NCBI GenBank assembly: GCA_017501805.1
Contig: JAFVWG010000169.1
Location: 1-5,726, forward strand
Length of the DNA stretch: 5,726 nt
Direction of reading: 5' to 3'
From: Oscillospiraceae bacterium
Lineage (GTDB): Bacteria > Bacillota > Clostridia > Oscillospirales > Oscillospiraceae
Positions 1 through 5,726 of the stretch are shown piece after piece (the stretch's first letter is position 1; every line of letters starts with the position of its first letter). The notes below the pieces were generated by a model. That model was not told the DNA's origin. It ran no database searches and saw nothing but the letters and a program-made list of their open reading frames with translations. The position numbers and the translations under genes were made by a program.

Positions 1-1
1 C

Positions 2-784
2 CGACCGAAGAACAAGGCTTCCGTTGCGCTGTCCGACGAACTTGCGGAGGATATCCGAGGCAAGCAGATGGACGACGGTATTCGGAAAATCGTTCAGTGC
101 CTGCAGGATGACGGTGCGCTGTCCGGTGAGGATGGCTGCCTGATCGCCGGAGTTACCTCCAATGCTCCGACGACCGAGAGCGCGATCACGCAGATCGTGG
201 AAGAAGTAACGACTTCCGATGGCGAAGAGGCTGTTGAACTTTATACGATCACCGTTACCGAAGAAGAACGGCAGGAGGCCGAGACGAACGATCAAAGCGC
301 AGGAAGCTACGCATTCAACCGCCGTAAAATGCGGCGTATCAAAAGGCGCAAAGAACGCAGAGAGCAGCGGAGAGCCGAAGCGGAAGAGACAAACGCACAG
401 CTGCAGACTGCGGAAGCCGAACAGACCGCCGTTGTTACGGAAACCGCAGATGCGGTACAGCCTTCTGCGGCAGCGGAAGTACCGCAGCAGCCTGTCTCTG
501 CACAGCCTGCTGAGTCTGCCGCGGTCGTGACAGAGGCTCCCGTTTTGCAGGTGACCGAAGAAGCTTCCGAACCTGCAAGCACAGATACCGAGGAGTATGT
601 AAGCGATGTTCCGGAGTTCACAGAGGAGAAGCAGGAACGGAACGATGCGAAAAAAGAAGAGCGCCGCCGCCGCAGAAAACTGAAACGCAAGCTGCAGAGG
701 CAGAAAGAGCGGCAGGCGAAGCGAGAGGCACAAACGGAACAGGAAGCGTTCCCGCAAACCGAGCTGTCGGATCCTGAATCATAA
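2..784 (+). CDS. C-terminal part of an unrecognised protein with two basic Arg/Lys-rich segments (5' end outside window)
   Basis: The reading frame is open from the left edge to a TAA stop, giving 260 visible residues. I do not recognise the family. The first ~105 residues look like an ordinary mixed-composition fold. They are followed by a cluster of Arg/Lys around nt 320-376 (NRRKMRRIKRRKERREQRR), then about 80 residues of low-complexity Ala/Glu/Thr/Val/Pro/Gln, and a second basic, probably helical segment around nt 629-724 (KKEERRRRRKLKRKLQRQ). There is no membrane segment. The tail could bind nucleic acid or another polyanion, but that is inference from charge alone. An ATG at 68 has a GAGG seven bases upstream and could be a start. 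However, the 22 codons before it contain no stop and read as plausible protein, so I prefer a gene that begins outside the window. A strong terminator follows directly, so this is the last gene of its transcription unit. Confidence 0.72.
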   Translation, partial: RPKNKASVALSDELAEDIRGKQMDDGIRKIVQCLQDDGALSGEDGCLIAGVTSNAPTTESAITQIVEEVTTSDGEEAVELYTITVTEEERQEAETNDQSAGSYAFNRRKMRRIKRRKERREQRRAEAEETNAQLQTAEAEQTAVVTETADAVQPSAAAEVPQQPVSAQPAESAAVVTEAPVLQVTEEASEPASTDTEEYVSDVPEFTEEKQERNDAKKEERRRRRKLKRKLQRQKERQAKREAQTEQEAFPQTELSDPES

Positions 785-793
785 AGACTTACT

Positions 794-825
794 GAGACCG
801 CTGCGAATGCAGCGGTCTCTCTTTT
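794..825 (+). terminator. Intrinsic terminator after the first gene
   Basis: A perfect 11-bp stem (GAGACCGCTGC paired with GCAGCGGTCTC) closes a GAAT tetraloop and runs straight into TCTTTT. It begins 10 nt after the TAA stop of the first gene. It separates that gene from the ABC exporter. Confidence 0.93.
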
Positions 826-839
826 CATGCAAAAAACTC

Positions 840-871
840 TTGATTTTCATATCAAATTGCGTAATGATAAT
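840..871 (+). promoter_or_regulatory. Probable promoter region of the ABC exporter, with a TTGAT-N6-ATCAA inverted repeat
   Basis: The AT-rich stretch between the terminator and the exporter holds a good -10-like hexamer, GATAAT (866-871). The -35 is ambiguous: TTTTCA at 844-849 gives a 16-bp spacer but matches weakly, while TTGATT at 840-845 matches better but leaves 20 bp. The palindrome TTGAT-N6-ATCAA (840-855) covers the -35 area and could be a repressor or activator site. It is not an FNR/CRP box, which would have four bases between these arms. The promoter is inferred mainly because a terminator precedes it. Confidence 0.4.
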
Positions 872-890
872 AGATAAGCAAAGTTGAGAA

Positions 891-895
891 AAGGA
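891..895 (+). promoter_or_regulatory. Ribosome binding site that favours the ATG start of the ABC exporter
   Basis: AAGGA lies 12 nt before ATG 908. It falls inside the extended frame that begins at TTG 884, whose own upstream bases (ATAAGCAAAG) have no Shine-Dalgarno match. This favours the shorter 557-residue protein. The spacing is somewhat long, so the site is moderate in strength. Confidence 0.55.
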
Positions 896-907
896 CGGAA
901 AACGGGA

Positions 908-2581
908 ATGAAGGACAAATCCCTGTTTCACTGGCTGATCCAACTGAATAGAAAACAGATCCGAAAGATCCTCCTGCTCTCTGCGCTGATGGTGCTGTCC
1001 TCGCTTGCGGGTGTTGCCGTTGCCGTGCTGACGCGCGGTGTGGTCGACGGTGCGATCGCCGGATTGAACGATGCTTTTTGGAGAGCCTGCGGTTTGCTTG
1101 CCGGCTTCGGCGCGGCACGGATCGTGCTCCATTTCTTCTGCCGATGGCTCACGGTGGATATCACCGCGGGGATCGATCTGCATATGAAGTCCGATCTCTT
1201 CCGGAATATTCTGCGAAAGGATTACAGCGCGGTAGGGAAGTATCACAGCGGCGCCTTCATGAGCCGTATCAATGACGATGTGCGCATGATCTCGTCCGGG
1301 CTCGCGGAGATCGTTCCCGGTATCCTTGGAATGACCGTGCGGCTCATCGCGGCCTTTGCCGTTGTGCTGCATATCAATGCGCGTTTCGCCGTGACATTTC
1401 TGACGCTGGGAGCTGTTTCGATGCTTCTTGCGTCGCTCCTGCGGAAGCGGCTCAAACAGATCCATTTGCGGGAGCAGGAGGCTACGGAGCGTGTTTCCGG
1501 ATATATGCAGGAAGCTGTCGAAAACCTCCTTGTTATCAAGTCCTTCGGCGCGGAAGAGACGATCGTCGGACGGGAGCGGAGCCTGAAGAATAACCGCAGA
1601 AAGGCGATCCGTGTACGAAAGATCTATAGCTCCGTGATGTCTATGCTGATGAACGTTGCGTTCTACGGCGGATATCTGCTGGGACTCATCTGGAGCGCGA
1701 TCAAAATCGCAACAGGAGATATCAGCGTAGGTCTGTTTTCTGCGCTGATCCAGCTGATCTCGCAGGTGGAAACACCGCTGACGTCCATTTCGGGGTATAT
1801 CCCGCGTTTTGCGGAACTTTCCGCATCTGCCGAGCGGATCAAGGCAATCTATGATCTTCCGGAAGAGCCTGCGCAGGATCGCGGGATGCTGCCGGACTAC
1901 AGCGAGCTGCGGCATATCGGTCTGAAAAACATCTCCTTCGCCTATGAACGGGAGCCTGTCCTGGAAAAAGCGGATCTCTCGATCCGAAAAGGGGAGTTCG
2001 TTGTTCTTGCGGGCGTATCCGGCATCGGCAAGAGTACGCTGATGAAACTGCTTCTTGGCGTATACCGTCCGACCGATGGCGAGATGTTCCTTGAAACGGA
2101 CCGGAAGATCCCGATCGACAGCACGACCCGCGCGATGTTTGCCTATGTTCCGCAGGGAAATCTCCTGCTCAGCGGGACGATCCGTGATAACCTCTGTCTG
2201 TTGGATGCGAAGATCCCGGAAGAGAAGATCCGCCGCGCGCTGGAGATCGCGGATGCCGCTGCGTTTGTTTCCGAACTTCCAAACGGTCTGAATACAATGA
2301 TCGGAGAACGCGGCGTAGGTCTCTCCGAGGGGCAGCTGCAGCGGCTTGCCATAGCGCGTGCACTCCTGACGGATGCGCCGATCCTGCTGCTGGACGAGGC
2401 GACCTCGGCGCTCGATGAAGAGACGGAAAGAAAGCTTCTGTCCAATCTTCGCAGCATGACGGACAAAACCTGTCTGCTGATCTCCCATAAGAGCGCCGCG
2501 CTTGAGGTCTGCGACAGCGCGTACCGCATCATACACGGAAAAATTGAACCAATACCGGCGGAAGAGGATCACACAGTATGA
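908..2581 (+). CDS. ABC exporter half-transporter (fused membrane and ATPase domains)
   Basis: The 557-residue product has the usual length of a bacterial ABC half-exporter, which works as a dimer in the cytoplasmic membrane and uses ATP to move a substrate outward. The N-terminal half holds about six hydrophobic segments (roughly residues 21-44, 58-82, a pair at 135-178, and a pair around 240-290). The C-terminal half is the nucleotide-binding domain: Walker A GVSGIGKST (369-377), Q-loop Q416, signature LSEGQ (472-476), Walker B ILLLDE (492-497, catalytic Glu497) and switch His527. All ATPase residues are present, so it should be active. The signature has Glu instead of the second-position Gly, a common variant. 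ATG 908 is chosen because AAGGA lies at 891-895. The longer TTG start at 884 has no ribosome binding site. The gene stands alone between two terminators, so it gives no clue to its substrate, and homo- versus heterodimer cannot be told. Confidence 0.93.
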   Translation: MKDKSLFHWLIQLNRKQIRKILLLSALMVLSSLAGVAVAVLTRGVVDGAIAGLNDAFWRACGLLAGFGAARIVLHFFCRWLTVDITAGIDLHMKSDLFRNILRKDYSAVGKYHSGAFMSRINDDVRMISSGLAEIVPGILGMTVRLIAAFAVVLHINARFAVTFLTLGAVSMLLASLLRKRLKQIHLREQEATERVSGYMQEAVENLLVIKSFGAEETIVGRERSLKNNRRKAIRVRKIYSSVMSMLMNVAFYGGYLLGLIWSAIKIATGDISVGLFSALIQLISQVETPLTSISGYIPRFAELSASAERIKAIYDLPEEPAQDRGMLPDYSELRHIGLKNISFAYEREPVLEKADLSIRKGEFVVLAGVSGIGKSTLMKLLLGVYRPTDGEMFLETDRKIPIDSTTRAMFAYVPQGNLLLSGTIRDNLCLLDAKIPEEKIRRALEIADAAAFVSELPNGLNTMIGERGVGLSEGQLQRLAIARALLTDAPILLLDEATSALDEETERKLLSNLRSMTDKTCLLISHKSAALEVCDSAYRIIHGKIEPIPAEEDHTV

Positions 2582-2622
2582 TCTGCATTTCAAAGGGAAT
2601 CTCATCATAAAACAACTTCTTT

Positions 2623-2648
2623 GCCGCTCTCCGTGACCGGGGAGCGGC
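2623..2648 (+). terminator. Probable intrinsic terminator after the ABC exporter
   Basis: A 10-bp stem with one T-G wobble (GCCGCTCTCC with GGGGAGCGGC) around the loop GTGACC lies 41 nt after the exporter stop. The tail that follows (ATTTGCGCTTTC) is only moderately T-rich. A second, bulged hairpin (2652-2681) then precedes a run of six T at 2691-2696. Together they could form a two-part stop that insulates the next operon. Confidence 0.7.
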
Positions 2649-2700
2649 ATTTGCGCTTTCCTGCACGAAAATACAGGCGCAGATAGGGCATTTTTTACCT

Positions 2701-2728
2701 ATATTGTCATTGACTTTATGTGCAATAT
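2701..2728. promoter_or_regulatory. Inverted repeat over the -35 box (candidate operator)
   Basis: The arms ATATTG (2701-2706) and CAATAT (2723-2728) are perfect 6-bp complements, 16 bases apart, and they enclose the -35 hexamer TTGACT. A regulator bound here would block RNA polymerase. The inner halves (TTGTCA and TTGCAC when both are read inward) agree only in TTG, so I cannot assign a known regulator. An inverted repeat this short in AT-rich DNA may also be chance. Confidence 0.35.
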
Positions 2729-2738
2729 CCATTAGAAT
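2710..2738 (+). promoter_or_regulatory. Sigma-A promoter of the E2-E3 operon
   Basis: TTGACT (2710-2715) and TAGAAT (2733-2738) are each one base off consensus and are separated by the ideal 17 bp. T-rich DNA (2690-2706) lies just upstream, where an UP element would be. Transcription should start near 2745, leaving an A-rich, poorly structured leader of about 93 nt before the E2 start. This is the strongest promoter in the window and fits the more biased codon use of the genes it drives. Confidence 0.85.
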
Positions 2739-2821
2739 AGATTGGAAACAAATAGAAAGCAACATAAAACCAAAAAAGCTTTCAAGCAATCCAAAAGCAA
2801 AACAGAAGAAATAATTATACT

Positions 2822-2826
2822 AGGAG
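2822..2826 (+). promoter_or_regulatory. Ribosome binding site of E2
   Basis: AGGAG lies 11 nt before ATG 2838. The in-frame GTG at 2826 is followed at once by a TGA stop, so ATG 2838 is the only workable start. The lipoyl domain begins within five residues of it. Confidence 0.85.
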
Positions 2827-2837
2827 TGTGAGTATTT

Positions 2838-4463
2838 ATGGCAGTTGGTGTACTGATGCCCAAGGAAGGAATCACCGTTGAATCCTGTATCATGGGCGCA
2901 TGGAAAAAGAACGTCGGCGACAGCATTGCGGTCGGCGATATCCTTTTCTCCTATGAGACCGACAAAGCGGAATTCGAATGCGCTTCCACCGAAGCGGGTA
3001 CTCTTCTCGAGACCTTCTATCAGGAAGGCGATGAGGTGCCCTGCCTCGTGAATGTCTGCGCGATCGGCAACCCCGGCGAGGATGTTTCCTCCCTCCGTCC
3101 CGGCGCAGCCGAGGCTCCGGCGGCGGAGGCTGCTCCCGCAGCGGCTCCTGCGGCTCCCGCGGCAGCTCCTGCAAAGGCTGCTCCGACCGGACCTGTCGCA
3201 CAGGCTGTGATTATGCCCAAGGAAGGCATCACGGTCGAGTCCTGCATTCTGGGTGCGTGGAAAAAGAACGTCGGCGATACCGTCAATGTTGGCGATGTCC
3301 TCTTCGGCTACGAGACCGACAAGGCTGAGTTCGAGTGCGCTTCCACGGCGTCGGGCAAGCTCCTTGCCGTGTTCTTCAACGAGGGCGATGAAGTGCCCTG
3401 CCTTGAAAATGTCTGCGCCATCGGCAACGACGGCGACGATTTCGAGTCCCTGCGTCCGGGCGCTGCCGCAGCATCTGCGGAAGCCGCTCCCGCCGCTGCG
3501 CCCGCTGCCGCTCCTGCGGAAGCACCCAAGGCAGAAGCTCCCGCAGCACCCGCTGCCGCCGGCGCTCCCGTCTCCCCGAGAGCGCGTGCGCTTGCGACCC
3601 GCGCGAATGTCGATCCCGCTATGGCTTCCGCCACGGGTCCGAACGGCCGCGTGATCGAGCGCGACATCCGCAAGCTGATGGAGCAGGGCATCACCGCGAA
3701 GGCGGAGCCTGCCGTGCAGCCTGCCGCGGCTCCCGCCGCAGCACCCGCTGCCGCTCCCGCGCCCGCTGCGGAATACGAGGATGTGAAGTTCTCCGCTGTC
3801 CGCAAGGCTACCTCGAAGGCAATGATGAAGTCTCTCTCCGGCTCTGCTCAGCTCACGCTGCAGTTCTCCTTCGACGCGACGCAGATCCAGCAGTATCGCG
3901 CGATGGTCAAGCCGCTTGAGAGCGAAGTCTCCAAGATCTCCCTCAACGATATGGTCATGTTCGCCGTGGCTCGCTCCCTCAAGGTCCTGCCCGATCTGAA
4001 CGCGAATATGATCGACGATACGACCATTCGTCTGTTCAAGCACGTCAACCTCGGCTTCGCCTGCGACACGCCGCGCGGACTGCTCGTGCCCGTCGTCAAG
4101 AACGCCGACACGAAGTCTCTGCTGGAGATCGCCAAGGAAGTCAAGAGACTCGCTGCCGATGCACGCGAGGGCAAGCTCAGCCCGGACGATATGACCGGCG
4201 GCACCTTCACCGTCTCCAACCTCGGATCCTTCGGCTGCGAGGGCTTCACCCCCGTCATCAATCCGCCGCAGACCGGCATCCTCGGCGTCTGCACCATCGA
4301 GACGAAGGTCCGTGCCGCGAAGGACGGCAGCATCAAGACCTATCCCGCTATGGGTCTGTCGCTGACCATCGACCACAGAGCAATCGACGGCGCTCCCGCC
4401 GCGCGCTTTATGGCCGAGCTGTGCAAGAATCTTGAGAACTTTATGACGCTGCTTGCGATCTGA
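2838..4463 (+). CDS. pdhC: 2-oxo acid dehydrogenase E2 (dihydrolipoamide acetyltransferase) with two lipoyl domains
   Basis: The 541-residue protein is the core of a cytoplasmic 2-oxo acid dehydrogenase complex. It accepts an acyl group from E1 on lipoyl-lysine, transfers it to CoA, and binds E3. Domains in order: lipoyl domain 1 (1-79, lipoyl Lys43 in ETDKAEFE), Ala/Pro linker (88-121), lipoyl domain 2 (about 122-198, Lys162 in the same motif), Ala/Pro linker, peripheral subunit-binding domain (246-284, SPRARALA...NGRVIERDI), a third Ala/Pro linker, and the catalytic domain (315-541). The catalytic motif is DHRAIDGAPAARF with His513 and Asp517, and INPPQTGILGV precedes it. GAPAARF is typical of acetyl-transferring E2s rather than succinyl or branched-chain types. 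SAQLTLQF also recalls acetoin-type E2s, so acoC is the main alternative and the symbol pdhC is provisional. Each lipoyl domain has four conserved cysteines. The E3 gene follows after 15 nt; no E1 gene precedes it. Confidence 0.95.
   Translation: MAVGVLMPKEGITVESCIMGAWKKNVGDSIAVGDILFSYETDKAEFECASTEAGTLLETFYQEGDEVPCLVNVCAIGNPGEDVSSLRPGAAEAPAAEAAPAAAPAAPAAAPAKAAPTGPVAQAVIMPKEGITVESCILGAWKKNVGDTVNVGDVLFGYETDKAEFECASTASGKLLAVFFNEGDEVPCLENVCAIGNDGDDFESLRPGAAAASAEAAPAAAPAAAPAEAPKAEAPAAPAAAGAPVSPRARALATRANVDPAMASATGPNGRVIERDIRKLMEQGITAKAEPAVQPAAAPAAAPAAAPAPAAEYEDVKFSAVRKATSKAMMKSLSGSAQLTLQFSFDATQIQQYRAMVKPLESEVSKISLNDMVMFAVARSLKVLPDLNANMIDDTTIRLFKHVNLGFACDTPRGLLVPVVKNADTKSLLEIAKEVKRLAADAREGKLSPDDMTGGTFTVSNLGSFGCEGFTPVINPPQTGILGVCTIETKVRAAKDGSIKTYPAMGLSLTIDHRAIDGAPAARFMAELCKNLENFMTLLAI
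2850..3068 (+). repeat. Tandem lipoyl-domain repeat, copy 1
   Basis: This segment encodes residues 5-77 of E2 and recurs exactly 357 nt (119 codons) downstream. By my hand count 58 of 73 residues are identical between the copies, with no gaps. The copies share the lipoylation site and all four cysteines (17, 48, 69, 74). Most DNA differences are in third codon positions. The unit extends into the linker, since SLRPGAA follows both copies. Confidence 0.9.
3207..3425 (+). repeat. Tandem lipoyl-domain repeat, copy 2
   Basis: This is the second copy of the E2 lipoyl domain, residues 124-196, with lipoyl Lys162 and cysteines 136, 167, 188 and 193 at positions matching copy 1. The same linker start, SLRPGAA, follows. 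Equal spacing with no gaps suggests an in-frame duplication of domain plus linker, or later homogenisation between copies. Confidence 0.9.
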
Positions 4464-4469
4464 GAGGAG
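4463..4469 (+). promoter_or_regulatory. Ribosome binding site of E3
   Basis: AGAGGAG begins on the last base of the E2 stop codon and ends nine bases before ATG 4479. The tight spacing and the lack of promoter or terminator between the two genes support co-transcription with E2. Confidence 0.85.
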
Positions 4470-4478
4470 TAGGGAAGT

Positions 4479-5726
4479 ATGGAAAAATTTGATGTAATCG
4501 TGATCGGCGGCGGCCCCGGCGGCTACCTCTGCGCGGAACGCGCGGCGCACGCAGGACTCAAGTCCGCGGTCATTGAGAAGCGCGCCCTTGGCGGCACCTG
4601 CCTCAACGAAGGCTGCATCCCCACCAAGAGCCTGCTGTACTGCGCGAAGCAGTACGCCTCCGCAAAGCACGGCGCAGACTACGGCGTGCATGCCGAGAAT
4701 GTGCAGATCGACCACGCTGCGGTCATCGACCGTAAGAACAAGGTCGTCAAGATGCTCGTCGGCGGCGTTGGCGCAACGATGAAGGCAAACGGCGTCAAGG
4801 TCTATGCCACCGAGGGCAAGATCAAGGGACGCGGCGAAAACGGCACCTTTGAAGTTCTCGCCGGTGACGAGACCATCGCCTGTGATCGTCTGGTCATTGC
4901 GACCGGCTCCGTCGCGGCTGTGCCTCCCATTCCGGGCGTGAAGGAAGGTCTCGAGTCCGGCTTCGTTGTTACGAACCGTGAGATCCTCGATATGAAGGAA
5001 GTTCCCAAGAACCTCGTCTGCATGGGCGGCGGCGTCATCGGTCTGGAAATGGCCTGCTACTTCGCGACCATCGGCTCGAAGGTCACCATCATTGAGATGA
5101 TGCCCAAGATCGCCGGTCCCACGGACGCGGACATCTGCAAGAACCTGATGAAGACCTACGAAAAGGACGGCATGGAGTTCAAGCTGAGCGCTAAGGTGCT
5201 CGAGATCGGCAAGGATTCCGTTACATACGAAGACGCCGAGGGCAAGCACGTTCTGCCCTGCGACAAGGTCCTGCTCTCCGCAGGCCGCCGCGCCGACGTG
5301 TCCTCCATCAATGTCGAAGCGCTGCAGATCCAGACCGAGCGCGGCGCGGTCGTGACCGACCGTCACCTCTGCACCAACGTTCCCGGCGTCTACGCCATCG
5401 GCGACTGCAACGGCAAACTGATGCTGGCGCATACCGCCTACCGCGAAGCTGAGGTCGCCGTGCATCATATGCTCGGCGTGCCCGATGAGATGCGCTACGA
5501 TGCGATCCCGTCCGTTATCTACACGACCCCCGAAGTCGCCTGCGTCGGTGAGACCGAAGAAAGCGCAAAGGCGAAGGGGATGAATGTCAAGTGTGTGAAG
5601 GTCCCGATGAACTATGCAGGCCGTTACGTTGCCGAAACGCTGAACGGCGACGGCTTCTGCAAGCTCGTCTACGATCAGGACCGCAAGTGCCTGGCAGGCG
5701 TCCAGATGATCGGCAACTACGCCTCC
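4479..5726 (+). CDS. lpdA: Dihydrolipoyl dehydrogenase (E3), 3' end outside window
   Basis: The frame is open from ATG 4479 to the right edge, giving 416 residues of a family that is usually about 460-470 long. E3 is a cytoplasmic FAD enzyme that re-oxidises dihydrolipoyl groups on E2 (and on glycine cleavage H protein) and reduces NAD+. Visible in order: the FAD-binding GGGPGG (10-15) with Glu33, the redox disulfide GGTCLNEGCIPTK (Cys41 and Cys46), the NAD-binding GGGVIGLE (183-190), the second FAD motif AIGDC with Asp309, and the start of the dimerisation domain (AIPSVIYTTPEVACVG). The C-terminal His-Glu active-site pair lies past the window edge and cannot be checked. There is no N-terminal lipoyl domain, unlike some Bacillota E3s. 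It has about 15 cysteines in the visible part, more than the two needed for catalysis, which suits an anaerobe. Being next to E2 it most likely serves that complex. Confidence 0.96.
   Translation, partial: MEKFDVIVIGGGPGGYLCAERAAHAGLKSAVIEKRALGGTCLNEGCIPTKSLLYCAKQYASAKHGADYGVHAENVQIDHAAVIDRKNKVVKMLVGGVGATMKANGVKVYATEGKIKGRGENGTFEVLAGDETIACDRLVIATGSVAAVPPIPGVKEGLESGFVVTNREILDMKEVPKNLVCMGGGVIGLEMACYFATIGSKVTIIEMMPKIAGPTDADICKNLMKTYEKDGMEFKLSAKVLEIGKDSVTYEDAEGKHVLPCDKVLLSAGRRADVSSINVEALQIQTERGAVVTDRHLCTNVPGVYAIGDCNGKLMLAHTAYREAEVAVHHMLGVPDEMRYDAIPSVIYTTPEVACVGETEESAKAKGMNVKCVKVPMNYAGRYVAETLNGDGFCKLVYDQDRKCLAGVQMIGNYAS

Noticed and set aside
840..855. FNR/CRP-type anaerobic regulator box
   Set aside because: The arms TTGAT and ATCAA match, but they are six bases apart instead of four, which changes the helical spacing of the half-sites.
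884..907. TTG start for the ABC exporter, adding eight residues
   Set aside because: No ribosome binding site precedes TTG 884, while AAGGA precedes ATG 908. The extra residues are basic and add no domain.
779..2650. A 623-codon open frame on the minus strand across the ABC exporter
   Set aside because: It is also in exact codon register with the sense gene, which lacks TTA, CTA and TCA codons. The sense strand has a complete set of ABC ATPase motifs, and the opposite product has no recognisable domain.
2652..2696. Second hairpin with a T run as an independent terminator or small RNA
   Set aside because: The stem is broken by a four-base bulge and the T run begins about 10 nt after it. At most it supports the stronger hairpin at 2623-2648.
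3100..3770. GC-rich Ala/Pro repeats as possible microsatellite, CRISPR or mobile DNA
   Set aside because: They are the three flexible Ala/Pro linkers of E2. The repeats are irregular in DNA, stay in frame, and have no spacer structure.
2820..5468. An 882-codon open frame on the minus strand across E2 and most of E3
   Set aside because: Its codons align exactly with those of E2 and E3, so it would be stopped only where they use TTA, CTA or TCA. They use none of these rare codons here, which leaves the opposite frame open by default. The product is a low-complexity mirror of the sense codons, and the sense genes have full catalytic motifs.

Overview
The window looks like chromosomal DNA from a moderately GC-rich, probably strictly anaerobic member of the Bacillota, most likely a clostridial lineage. 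This is an inference. It rests on strong AGGAG-type ribosome binding sites, a near-consensus sigma-A promoter, compact intrinsic terminators and cysteine-rich metabolic enzymes. No rRNA or other taxonomic marker is present. All genes lie on the + strand.

Layout. (1) Positions 2-784: the 3' part of an unrecognised gene whose product ends in two very basic Arg/Lys segments separated by an acidic Ala/Glu/Thr/Pro-rich stretch. A strong intrinsic terminator (794-825) closes it. (2) Positions 908-2581: a complete single-gene ABC exporter half-transporter (membrane domain plus ATPase) with its own short upstream region and a likely terminator at 2623-2648. (3) Positions 2701-2838: a control region with a sigma-A promoter (TTGACT, 17-bp spacer, TAGAAT), an inverted repeat around the -35 box and an A-rich leader of about 90 nt. 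(4) Positions 2838-4463: the E2 acyltransferase of a 2-oxo acid dehydrogenase complex, with two lipoyl domains. (5) Positions 4479-5726 (runs off the right edge): the E3 dihydrolipoyl dehydrogenase, starting 15 nt after the E2 stop and clearly in the same operon.

How the genes work together. E2 carries lipoyl groups on two swinging domains and transfers the acyl group made by an E1 decarboxylase to CoA. E3 re-oxidises the dihydrolipoyl arm and passes electrons through FAD to NAD+. The acetyltransferase-type catalytic motif points to a pyruvate or acetoin dehydrogenase complex. No E1 gene lies upstream: the promoter sits directly before E2, so E1 must lie beyond the right edge or elsewhere. 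The ABC exporter and the first gene appear to be separate transcription units with no evident link to the complex.

No clearly new system is visible. The points most worth checking are the four cysteines conserved in both tandem lipoyl domains, the E2-first operon without an upstream E1, and the inverted repeat over the E2 promoter.
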